This document shows positions 25,918 through 33,933 of a stretch of DNA of 52,598 nucleotides, piece after piece; position 1 is the stretch's first letter, and every line of letters begins with the position of its first letter. The position numbers and the translations under genes were made by a program. Location: NCBI GenBank assembly GCA_028277665.1, contig JANQFU010000056.1, positions 1-52,598 on the forward strand. The letters are read 5' to 3'. The DNA is from Alphaproteobacteria bacterium (GTDB taxonomy: Bacteria; Pseudomonadota; Alphaproteobacteria; Micavibrionales; Micavibrionaceae). The notes beneath the pieces are model-generated. The model was given only the letters and a program-made list of their open reading frames with translations. It did not search any database and was not told the origin of the DNA.

Positions 25918-26941
25918 ATATTTCTTCTACCGAAATGATCAGAAAAATGAATATTTTCCATTCGATCCGAAAAATCCGGCTTGTCTTGACGCAGTCGGGT
26001 ACAAATATTTCGGGCGGGTTTTGAATCTGCTGGATCCGATGGTTGAAGGACAGGGGCTGACCTTCATCGTTACAGCGTGGACTGTCCACGACCTCCCCGA
26101 ATACGGACCGAATGTCGTTTCCTGCATTCTTCAGGACGAGTGGGGACGAGAACCCCGCTACCGTGAAAAAGTCAAAGCCGTTTTCAAAACCTGCGGGCGC
26201 TTTCCTTATACGGCCGAACCGTATAAATTCGGCGGTCCTGCGGAAATTTTTCCCAATCTCCTCGGGCAAACGAAAGCCTTTTTGAACGATGGGACGGGAC
26301 GCGCCCGAAGCCTGACAACAAGGATACACGGAAAAGATCTCGCACCGGTTTACGATATTCCTCTCGGCTATTACGCGAACGAACCCGTCGATTTTATTCC
26401 CATCACGGAAAGGTCCTATGATCTTTTCTTTGCCGGAAGCGTACAACATCGTACATCTGCCCCAAAAAAAATCAAACGGCCGAAAGAGCTCGCACGTACC
26501 CGAATGGAAACCGCCCTGTCGAAATTGGAAAAGTCCTGCCCGGACTGCGTAATCAGATCAAATGTAACCGCCGATTTCGGTACAAGCATCGTAACAGACA
26601 ATACCGGATATCTTCAGAACATGATGAATACAAAGATCTGTCCGGTCCCAAGGGGAGCAAATCTCGAAACGTTCCGGTTTTACGAAGCCATCCGGTTTGG
26701 CGCCATCCCGGTCGGGGAGGCGTTTCCCAAGGCATGGTTTTACGAGGACGCCCCCATTCTCCGCCTGAAAGACTGGTCGGATTTAACAACTGTCATTCCG
26801 GACCTCTTGTCCGATCCGGACCGTCTGATAAGGTTACACAGTAGCGTCATGAACTGGTGGCAGGAAAGATGTTCTGAAAAGGCAACCGCCCGTTTCATCG
26901 CAGAACAACTCAACAAAAACAGGGAAAGCCAGCATGATTAA
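25901..26941 (+). CDS. Exostosin-like glycosyltransferase (GT47-like)
   Basis: The 346-residue protein has no membrane segment. The C-terminal third contains CPVPRGANLETFRFYEAIRF followed by GAIPV, which matches the exostosin signature of an Arg-rich loop plus FYE-x-GxIPV. The N-terminal half contains DLFFAGSVQHRTS. It is likely to extend the repeat unit in the cytoplasm. The start is TTG at 25901, overlapping wzx, with a GGGG run about 7 bases upstream; the site is not strong. The stop codon touches a dispersed repeat at 26940-27000. Confidence 0.65.
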   Translation: MKQENRYFFYRNDQKNEYFPFDPKNPACLDAVGYKYFGRVLNLLDPMVEGQGLTFIVTAWTVHDLPEYGPNVVSCILQDEWGREPRYREKVKAVFKTCGRFPYTAEPYKFGGPAEIFPNLLGQTKAFLNDGTGRARSLTTRIHGKDLAPVYDIPLGYYANEPVDFIPITERSYDLFFAGSVQHRTSAPKKIKRPKELARTRMETALSKLEKSCPDCVIRSNVTADFGTSIVTDNTGYLQNMMNTKICPVPRGANLETFRFYEAIRFGAIPVGEAFPKAWFYEDAPILRLKDWSDLTTVIPDLLSDPDRLIRLHSSVMNWWQERCSEKATARFIAEQLNKNRESQHD

Positions 26942-27000
26942 ATTGTACCGAGCAAGACCCAAAAGAGACATAGGCGTTCGTAAAGACAGAAGCATATCCC
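26940..27000. repeat. Diverged copy of the trpB-trpA intergenic repeat
   Basis: The sequence AAATTGTACCGAGCAA, then AGGCGTTCGTAAAGAC, then AGAAGCATATCCC matches in order the minus-strand sequence at 47507-47459 (AAATTGTACCGAGCAA, AGGCGTCCGTAAGGAC, GAAAGCATGCCC). It lacks the flanking palindromes of that copy and has a 10-base insertion between the first and second blocks. It begins at the stop codon of the exostosin-like gene. Confidence 0.6.
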
Positions 27001-27048
27001 CAAAGCAATTGCGTGAAAAAAGTCTTTGGTATCGATAACCTCAGGCGA

Positions 27049-29121
27049 TTACCCAATTTCATTCAAAACATCCAGTCCGTAATAATCACTCAGCCGGGCC
27101 AGATACGCGTCATTTCTGTCATTCTCAACATTATCTGCACAAAGCTGAACGATTTGAGATTCCGGCCAACTGAAAGGCGTTTTCATATGCCCTGTATTTC
27201 TGTTGGACACACCGGCCATTCTTCCCATCCAGAACAGCCAGACATCGTCGGCATTCGGTGACAGGGACGTAAACAGGTCATCACGCAAAAGATCGGTTCC
27301 TGCAAAACATCCGGGCGGATATAAAACACCACCGCCCCCGGTCGGAAAAATCCGCAAATCGTCGGCACACGGACCAATTTCCCAGCCCCACTCTCTGTAT
27401 GGGCATAACCGGCCATTCCCGTCAGTCTTGACGTAGTGTGCCCGGTGAGACACAATCCTGTCGGTCCGTCCGTCCCAGGCCTCCACAAGCTTCTCCAGCC
27501 AGTCCGGCGAATAATATACATCGTCATCTGCCGTGACGACAAACGCTTCCGGAAAGGCCCTCATGGTATGAACAAATTTGTTATAAACTTTGTAATCCAC
27601 GCTTGCCGTCCGAATCTCAAGCTCTCGCGTTTCAAGCTTGCGAACATCTTCCGGTAATTTTGAAATATCGCCCTCTGCCACCCACAGGATAACACGGTCA
27701 GGCTTCATGCTTTGAGACAGCAGGCATTCAAGCGTAGGACGCAAAGTCGGAAAACGCGGCAGATAGGATGTCACCGTGACGATCAACTCGCCGGGGAGGT
27801 TATGCGGTCTCTGTAAGAACTCGGAATGAAATCTTTTGTGAATTTTCCTGACAAGGAAAGCGTTAAAAATTCTTTTCCAAACCCTCTTTACCGGTCTGAG
27901 CTTTTTTCTAAGGCGTTTGATCAGGTTCCCTCCTTGCTCAGAGTCCAACAAAACTGCCTCTGAAAAAGAATTGATCATACGTTGTGTTGAGAATTTAGTT
28001 ATCGCGTCCTCACGCGCTTTCGCGATAAAATGACGCTCATTCGCCCCATGCTCAAGAAAGCGTTTCACTTTATCTGCAAGTGCGGCCTCGTCCCCCATCG
28101 GAGTCAACCATCCGTTTTCTCCGGGAGCGATGATTTCCTGTGCACCGCCGGCATCGCTGGCGATAACGGGAACGCCGCAGGCCATGGCCTCCACAATAAC
28201 AAGACCGAACGGCTCGGGCGATGTTGAACAATGCGCGATAACATCGCATGCCGCCATGGCTTTCGGAACTTCGTCCGTGTGCCCCGTAAAAAGAACACGA
28301 TCCTCGATTCCCAGATCCCGGGCAAGCATTTTCAGATCCTGTGCATACGCATCTTCGCCGAACTGGATCCCGCCGACAATGACGGCATTGACGTCCGGAA
28401 TTTTCGCAATCGCCTTCAGGAAAACGTCCTGCCCTTTCCAGGGACTGATCCGTCCGAAAATTCCGACCACCGGTTTACCGTCCGGCGAAAAACGCGCCCT
28501 GAACGCCGAAATCGTCTCCGTGTCCTTCAGGCTTTCGTTAATACTCTCCACATCGATTCCGGGATAAATAATATGCACGTTCTTTTCCCGCCCTCCGGCC
28601 GCCCGCCAGGCCGCCATTGACGCCTGAGAATTCAGGATGATCTGATCGGCCGCGGGCGCAAAAAAACGGACGAGTAAAAAAATGAGAACGCGGCTGAAAT
28701 GTTCCCCTGAAAGAATGTCGTTCATCAGCCAGACAACCGGACGACCCGAAAACGGTTTTGCAAGCGCCGCCAGAATGAAGGCTTTCTGGGAAACGCAGAC
28801 AACGGTCTCCGCCGTTCGGCAAAGACCGGCCATGCCTCCGATCATCCGGAATATGGCCGGAATCGCGCGCAGCAGAGACAAAACGCCGTCCTCCCGCCGA
28901 AACGCCGCCAGACCGCCGGGCATCGGAAAAACGGAAACCGGGATCCCCTCTTTCTCCAGCAGGGACCTGAGCGATCCGTCCTGAAACAGGACGGCCTCGG
29001 CCTTCGGCATCAATGCCTTACAGAAATTAATCATTTTCAACTCTGCACCGCCGGGCTTCCCGACATGCGTAATAAAAAGGGTTTTGGTTTTTGTATTTTT
29101 GTCTGTCTCTGTATCTGTCAT
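27049..29121 (-). CDS. Fused GT4 and GT-A glycosyltransferase
   Basis: The protein has 690 residues and two transferase units. Residues 1-400 are a GT-B GT4 enzyme (HVGKPGGAELKMINF, FGRISPWKGQDVFLKAI, and the EPFGLVIVEAMACGVPVIAS motif near 302-321). A basic linker of about 40 residues follows (LIKRLRKKLRPVKRVWKRIF). The C-terminal unit from about 445 has the opening ELIVTVTSYLPRFPTLRPTL and a DxD-like triple Asp (VVTADDDVYYSPDW near residue 525-538), typical of GT-A enzymes. It could add two different sugars. It overlaps wzy by 4 bases (ATGA), and is downstream of it. Confidence 0.85.
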   Translation of the reverse strand: MTDTETDKNTKTKTLFITHVGKPGGAELKMINFCKALMPKAEAVLFQDGSLRSLLEKEGIPVSVFPMPGGLAAFRREDGVLSLLRAIPAIFRMIGGMAGLCRTAETVVCVSQKAFILAALAKPFSGRPVVWLMNDILSGEHFSRVLIFLLVRFFAPAADQIILNSQASMAAWRAAGGREKNVHIIYPGIDVESINESLKDTETISAFRARFSPDGKPVVGIFGRISPWKGQDVFLKAIAKIPDVNAVIVGGIQFGEDAYAQDLKMLARDLGIEDRVLFTGHTDEVPKAMAACDVIAHCSTSPEPFGLVIVEAMACGVPVIASDAGGAQEIIAPGENGWLTPMGDEAALADKVKRFLEHGANERHFIAKAREDAITKFSTQRMINSFSEAVLLDSEQGGNLIKRLRKKLRPVKRVWKRIFNAFLVRKIHKRFHSEFLQRPHNLPGELIVTVTSYLPRFPTLRPTLECLLSQSMKPDRVILWVAEGDISKLPEDVRKLETRELEIRTASVDYKVYNKFVHTMRAFPEAFVVTADDDVYYSPDWLEKLVEAWDGRTDRIVSHRAHYVKTDGNGRLCPYREWGWEIGPCADDLRIFPTGGGGVLYPPGCFAGTDLLRDDLFTSLSPNADDVWLFWMGRMAGVSNRNTGHMKTPFSWPESQIVQLCADNVENDRNDAYLARLSDYYGLDVLNEIG

Positions 29122-30341
29122 TTTTCATCTTTTCCGTATGGAGATTGAAAGAACGTAAGCCCGGATGTCAGGAACACCGAATTGACATGCGTCACGCAAT
29201 AAACGAGTCCCATCAGGGACAGGAATCCGACAAATACGCCCTGCGGATCTTTCCGCATGAGATTCCGGCCCGCATTCCAGCACAACGCCGCAAGCATCAA
29301 AACGAGGTAAATATAGCCGGACTGCCCGAACCGGAGATTAAACCAGGCCCAGGCATAATGCGCGTGACCGTAATCGCGTATATACTCATGTGTGAAGCGG
29401 ACTTCGTATAGTCCGCCGAATCCGAGTCCAAGCCACTCCCTCGTCTGCCCTTCCGAAGCGAGTTTCTCCCGGATCGCGTCCCATTCCGCCTGACGTTCCC
29501 CGATCGATCCTTTTCGCTCGCTGAGATCGATCTCCGTCAGAGAGGTAATCCGTTCATACGTTTTCGAATCCCTCGGAATAAACGTCCAGGCCAGCGTCGC
29601 GATCAGGACCGCCGCCAGAAAAGCCAGAACGCCGTGTACGGGATTCCGCAGGGTTTTCAAAAAAACATAACCGGAGACGGTTACAGCCAGAAACGCCATC
29701 GTCGTCCGGTTCATATCCGGCAGCGAGAACGCCAGCATAACCGCTGCCGCCGCAGCAATCCACAAAGGAAACGGGCGCAGTATGAAGAGAGAGGCCATCA
29801 GAAGCGGAATCATAACGCGCCCTTCCCCCATTGAAGGACCCGTTGGTTTCCCGAGCATCTGCCCGGCCAATCCGAAGACCGTGCAACCAATCGCAAGGAG
29901 AGTGCAGGACGTCAAAAGAAAGCGGACATCAACAGGTCTGTATTCCGTGACGGATTGCATCCGGAGAATATTCAGAGCGATCATAAAAGGCGGGATAAAA
30001 TCGTTCAGGATAACAAAGGGCGGGTTATGCCGCATGATCCCGATGAACAGGCCGTGAACGCACATCAGCAGGAAAACCAGAGCAAAAACGGACATCGGGT
30101 TGACGGTTACCCGAAGATTCACGACCTTTTTTACAGAAAAAATATAATCCAGAGCCAGAAACCCGTAAAAAAGCCATTGTTTGTTTTGGGACTGGACGAA
30201 ATCCCACTGCCCGAGCCCGAACTCAAAAATAACCTTGACGAGAAAAGTTGAGAGAAAAATATAGATGACAATCCGCTCAAACAGATTTCTTTCAAAAAAC
30301 GTCTTCAAGAATTGGTGCGCGGAAGCAAACATGCAGACCAT
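29118..30341 (-). CDS. wzy: Wzy-type polysaccharide polymerase/O-antigen ligase family
   Basis: The 407-residue membrane protein has about 10 to 12 hydrophobic segments. Its C-terminal third has the long periplasmic-loop pattern of O-antigen ligase/polymerase proteins (WLGLGFGGLYEVRF, then GHAHYAWAWFNLRFGQSGYI), with His residues as in WaaL-like loops. Since it lies within a Wzx/Wzy locus, polymerisation of the repeat unit is the likely role. The start ATG at 30341 lacks a clear Shine-Dalgarno; an ATG at 30332 is possible. The end overlaps the next gene on the minus strand by 4 bases. Confidence 0.8.
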   Translation of the reverse strand: MVCMFASAHQFLKTFFERNLFERIVIYIFLSTFLVKVIFEFGLGQWDFVQSQNKQWLFYGFLALDYIFSVKKVVNLRVTVNPMSVFALVFLLMCVHGLFIGIMRHNPPFVILNDFIPPFMIALNILRMQSVTEYRPVDVRFLLTSCTLLAIGCTVFGLAGQMLGKPTGPSMGEGRVMIPLLMASLFILRPFPLWIAAAAAVMLAFSLPDMNRTTMAFLAVTVSGYVFLKTLRNPVHGVLAFLAAVLIATLAWTFIPRDSKTYERITSLTEIDLSERKGSIGERQAEWDAIREKLASEGQTREWLGLGFGGLYEVRFTHEYIRDYGHAHYAWAWFNLRFGQSGYIYLVLMLAALCWNAGRNLMRKDPQGVFVGFLSLMGLVYCVTHVNSVFLTSGLTFFQSPYGKDEK

Positions 30342-30428
30342 CAGGATAGAATTTTAAAACGTACATGAAAACCGGAAACACAGAAAAACGCCATTTGGAG
30401 ACCGGCACAGTAGATTTGAGGGCGCTCC

Positions 30429-32150
30429 CTAAGCCGTTGTCCTGTGACCGTAGTATTTTTCCATTTTCTTCATATCAGCTTCGTTTAAAATCAGTCCGAG
30501 AATCCGGTCGCCGCAAATACCGTTTTGCTTGAGATGAAAATTCAGACTGTTCGGCTGCGTTCTGCCCCACCGGGCAACAACGGCAAAAGCGTCGGCCGCC
30601 TCCGAGAAACTATAGACGTCGGCCGCCGCCATCAAGGGCGGAAGATTCATAACGATAGTGCCGAACTCTTTCCGGCTTTCCGTCACGATGTCTTTAATGC
30701 GCTCCGCCGTCAACGCGGCCAGAGTCCGTCCGGCGTCAGGTCCCGGTCCGGGCAAAATCGCGAGATTCAGATTATCGTTTCGATAGATCGCATCAGACAA
30801 CGCCGCGTCCCCGGACAAGACAGACCCCAGTCCGCATAATCCCGTTTCACTCGTCTCTTCCCGGATATTACCATCGATGAGAAGTGTTTTCGTTCCCGAT
30901 GCCGCGATATAGATCGCCAGATTCTCGGCAATCGTCCTTTTGCCTTCCGTGTTTGAGGTCGAGACGATCCCGATAACGCGTGCGCCTTTTCTCTCTGCTT
31001 CATTCTTGAGTGTGCGAACGGTTTCCGCCGTTGGAGAAAGCGGAATATCGACGCTCTGTGAAGCCAGATGAAACGGCGCATCTCCGAACGTGCGAGAAGA
31101 AAAGGCCAGGGAGCGCCCGCCTTTCCGTCCCTTTATTTTGGTTTTGATCTTTGGAACAAAACCGAGAAACGGAATGCCGATAAGGTTCCGGACTTGTCCG
31201 GCCCGGCGCAGGGAGCGGTCAAAATTATCCCAGATAATAGCGAGAACAATGCCCATAGACACACCGAAAATCAGTGCCGCGCCTATGATAAGAGGCGGGT
31301 TCGGATGGCTGGGGCCGAGCGGTGGCGTAGCGCTGGTGATAATCCGGGTCTCTGTGACGGGAAATGTCTGCTGCGTATTGATCGTTTCCATCTTTTCAAG
31401 AAAAGCGTCGTACAGGTCTCTGTATGTCTGTGCTTCCTGCTCAAGATTGCGCATTTCGATCAACCCGATCTCGTGGTGAGAGTCTTCAGCATCTTCATCT
31501 TTCCCTTTTCCGCTCTGCGCTCTGGCATTATATGCTTCCCGGTATTCAATCAGGGCCTGTTGCGCACCGGCCATCTGAGTCCGAAGATCTGCAACTTTTC
31601 CCTGCAGCCAGAAGGTTGTTCTCTCTGTTGTTTCAGACAGGGCGTCTAACTGATCGTCAATATAGGCTTGCGCGAAAGCATTGGCGATTTCCGCCGCTTT
31701 TTCCGGATCGTCCGAGGTGTAGCGTACCGACAAGATATAGGTTTCCTCGACCCTGCTCACGCGCAGGCGCCGCTCAAGATCGTTTGCGATTTCTTCGCGG
31801 GACAAACCGCCCCGGGCCGGCGCGGGAAAATAGCCTTTGAGGCTGAGCGTATCGATAACGGAATCGATCACACGGCGGGATTTCAGAACCTCGACCTCGC
31901 TTTCGATCGCCGGATCTTCAAACCCCATGCGCTTTGAAGAAATATCGGATACGGCCGATGTCATGCTTTTATCAAGCAGAAGCTTGGCCTGCGCGGTATA
32001 CTGACGCGGCGTAACGCCGATATAAATCACAGAAAGAAGCAGGAGAGTCGACGCCGGAACAACAATTAAAAGCCAATGCCGCCTTAAAATCATCGTCAAC
32101 CGTTTCAAATCCAGAATATCTTCAGGATTGTAGGCGATCTCTGCGCTCAT
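30429..32150 (-). CDS. wzc: Wzc-like chain-length protein with degenerate tyrosine-kinase domain
   Basis: The 573-residue protein has a Wzz domain with two membrane helices (near residues 25-45 and 280-303) and a coiled, charged periplasmic part between them, then a cytoplasmic BY-kinase fold. The Walker A is STSNTEGKRT with Lys404 kept but the Ser/Thr after it replaced by Arg405. Walker A' is LLIDGNIR. The Walker B shows IVMNLPP, with Asn502 where an Asp is expected. The C-terminus ends KYYGHRTTA, with no tyrosine cluster. It should set chain length with Wza but may not phosphorylate. I chose the ATG at 32150 (GGAG 6 bases upstream); TTG at 32171 is less likely. Confidence 0.88.
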   Translation of the reverse strand: MSAEIAYNPEDILDLKRLTMILRRHWLLIVVPASTLLLLSVIYIGVTPRQYTAQAKLLLDKSMTSAVSDISSKRMGFEDPAIESEVEVLKSRRVIDSVIDTLSLKGYFPAPARGGLSREEIANDLERRLRVSRVEETYILSVRYTSDDPEKAAEIANAFAQAYIDDQLDALSETTERTTFWLQGKVADLRTQMAGAQQALIEYREAYNARAQSGKGKDEDAEDSHHEIGLIEMRNLEQEAQTYRDLYDAFLEKMETINTQQTFPVTETRIITSATPPLGPSHPNPPLIIGAALIFGVSMGIVLAIIWDNFDRSLRRAGQVRNLIGIPFLGFVPKIKTKIKGRKGGRSLAFSSRTFGDAPFHLASQSVDIPLSPTAETVRTLKNEAERKGARVIGIVSTSNTEGKRTIAENLAIYIAASGTKTLLIDGNIREETSETGLCGLGSVLSGDAALSDAIYRNDNLNLAILPGPGPDAGRTLAALTAERIKDIVTESRKEFGTIVMNLPPLMAAADVYSFSEAADAFAVVARWGRTQPNSLNFHLKQNGICGDRILGLILNEADMKKMEKYYGHRTTA

Positions 32151-32304
32151 CATGCTCTCCGCTACAGACAAAAAAAGAGGAAATCAGAGCAGAGTTAAGA
32201 CAAAACACGTTCAATGTACAGGACTTTCTGTCCCGCGCACGGCAATCGCCTGAAGTTATGAATAGCGAGTCGTAAGAACGCAACTCATTGAAAAACAATA
32301 AGAT

Positions 32305-32389
32305 CGTCATCCTCTGCGCATGCAGAGGATCCATTCCAAAGTTATCGCGAACGGATGAATGGATCCTCCGAACAAGTCGGAGGATGACG
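32305..32389. repeat. Double inverted palindromic repeat
   Basis: CGTCATCCT (32305-32313) and AGGATGACG (32381-32389) are exact inverses. Inside, GGATCCATTC and GAATGGATCC are also exact inverses. Each arm forms its own hairpin: ATCCTCTGC-GCAT-GCAGAGGAT at 32309-32330 and ATCCTCCG-AACAAGT-CGGAGGAT at 32363-32385. It is two copies of one repeat in opposite orientation that differ at the hairpin tips. A single copy occurs at 42569-42594. Confidence 0.75.
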
Positions 32390-32455
32390 AAATCAAATTA
32401 TATCAAAAGGTTAGTTCAATCGAATTTTTTCAAGCGATTCTCCTGCTGTCCCGCG

Positions 32456-32716
32456 TCATTCTGCGTTCCGGCGGTCGATTTCAATTTTATAGGCCTGTTC
32501 ACGCAGACACTGCATATAACTGTGAAATCCGGTTCGGGAAAATATATTAATCCCGATATCCGACTTAACGGAATATAAAAACAGCCCGACAGGCACGCTC
32601 GAGATTGCATACAAAACCAGCAACATCAGGACAAGAAAAAGCCTCATGGCAAAACGGAACGGACGGAACCCCTTTTTTTCCTTCTCGTCGATGTTTCGTG
32701 TCGTCCCCTCAGTCAT
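32456..32716 (-). CDS. Small single-pass membrane protein
   Basis: The 86-residue protein has a charged N-terminus, one hydrophobic segment (FAMRLFLVLMLLVLYAISSV, about residues 22-49) and a polar C-terminal tail. The start ATG has AAAGG 6 bases upstream. It is divergent from the permease gene, 69 bases away. No family is recognised and the role is unknown. Confidence 0.55.
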   Translation of the reverse strand: MTEGTTRNIDEKEKKGFRPFRFAMRLFLVLMLLVLYAISSVPVGLFLYSVKSDIGINIFSRTGFHSYMQCLREQAYKIEIDRRNAE

Positions 32717-32785
32717 TTTTAGCCTTTCCGTTTGTCCCGTTTGACTTTAAATTTCCGGTTTGTGCCGGAAAGGGAGACTGTACAG

Positions 32786-33901
32786 ATGCACAATGACGAT
32801 GACAACGGCAAACAGAAATCACAGCCCCGGGGGTGTTGCGGACACTGTGGCGAAAATGAAAAATCCTGTTCGACATTCTCGTTCGATCTGTTTTTACATG
32901 GCGGCGCCTTTGTGATTTTCAGCGCTCTTGTCTACGTCGCCGTTCTCTCTTTTGGGGACGGTGCCGAACGGCTGGGCCCCTCGCCCCTGTTGTCGTCTTT
33001 TGCCTATGCCGTTGCAGAGCTTGCGGGGAAAATGTGGTGGGGCGTTGCGCTCGGGCTGATTGCCGTCGGCACGCTGGGATTCGTGCCCCGCACATGGTTC
33101 ACTGCGATACTCGGCCGCAGCGGACGGTTTCAGGGGCTTGTCCGTGCGACGGTTGCCGGTTTGTTTCTCGATTTGTGTTCGCATGGGATCCTGATGGTCG
33201 GTGTACGCCTGTATGAGCGCGGCGTCAGCTTTGCACAGGTCATGACGTTCCTGATTGCCAGTCCGTGGAATTCCCTGACCCTGACTTTTATTCTGATCGC
33301 ATTGGTCGGTATTAAACTGACATTGATTTACATTCTCTTTTCAGCCGGGATCGCACTGGTCAGCGGATTGATTTTTCAGATTTTTGAAAAAAGGGGGACC
33401 ATCCCGGCCAACCCAAACACGCCGGACCTCCCGGACGGCTTCAATCTGCGCGAAGACGTCCGAACGGCTCTGCGGAAAATAGAATGGAACGCCGCACTGG
33501 TCCCTGTAATTCTCCGCCGGGGATGGAAAGATGGAAAAATGGTCGTACGCTGGCTTTTTTTCGGTCTGATCGTTGCCGCTTTGATCCGGGCTTATGTTCC
33601 GGCAGAGATGATGCAAACCCTCTTCGGGCCGACTCTGGCAGGCTTGTCCCTGACGCTCGCAGCAACAACTTTGATCGAGGTCTGTTCGGAAGGCTCGACA
33701 CCGATTGCCGCCGACCTCGTTCAACGCGGGCAGGCCCCCGGTAACGGCTTTGTCTTTCTTATGGCCGGCGTCTCGACGGATTATACGGAAATTCTCGTTC
33801 TGAAAGATTTAATGAAAAGCTGGCGAATCGCCTCCTTGCTTCCGCTGGTTACCGTCCCTCAGATTCTTTTCCTTGGCTGGCTCTTAAACGCGGGAGTATA
33901 G
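32786..33901 (+). CDS. Permease of the COG0701/ArsP type with Cys-rich N-terminus
   Basis: The 371-residue protein has about 8 membrane segments with permease-family patterns such as LFLDLCSHGILMVGVRLYERG and LIEVCSEGSTPIAADLVQRG, typical of putative permeases related to ArsP and to Cu/Zn efflux proteins. The N-terminus carries a short Cys-rich segment, GCCGHCGENEKSC (residues 16-28), that could bind a soft metal. The ATG at 32786 has GGAG 9 bases upstream; the frame extends to 32732 without that support. Export of a metal or metalloid is a reasonable guess but unproven. Confidence 0.7.
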   Translation: MHNDDDNGKQKSQPRGCCGHCGENEKSCSTFSFDLFLHGGAFVIFSALVYVAVLSFGDGAERLGPSPLLSSFAYAVAELAGKMWWGVALGLIAVGTLGFVPRTWFTAILGRSGRFQGLVRATVAGLFLDLCSHGILMVGVRLYERGVSFAQVMTFLIASPWNSLTLTFILIALVGIKLTLIYILFSAGIALVSGLIFQIFEKRGTIPANPNTPDLPDGFNLREDVRTALRKIEWNAALVPVILRRGWKDGKMVVRWLFFGLIVAALIRAYVPAEMMQTLFGPTLAGLSLTLAATTLIEVCSEGSTPIAADLVQRGQAPGNGFVFLMAGVSTDYTEILVLKDLMKSWRIASLLPLVTVPQILFLGWLLNAGV

Positions 33902-33933
33902 GGACCCCCCGCACAATTCTTCATCTATATTAT

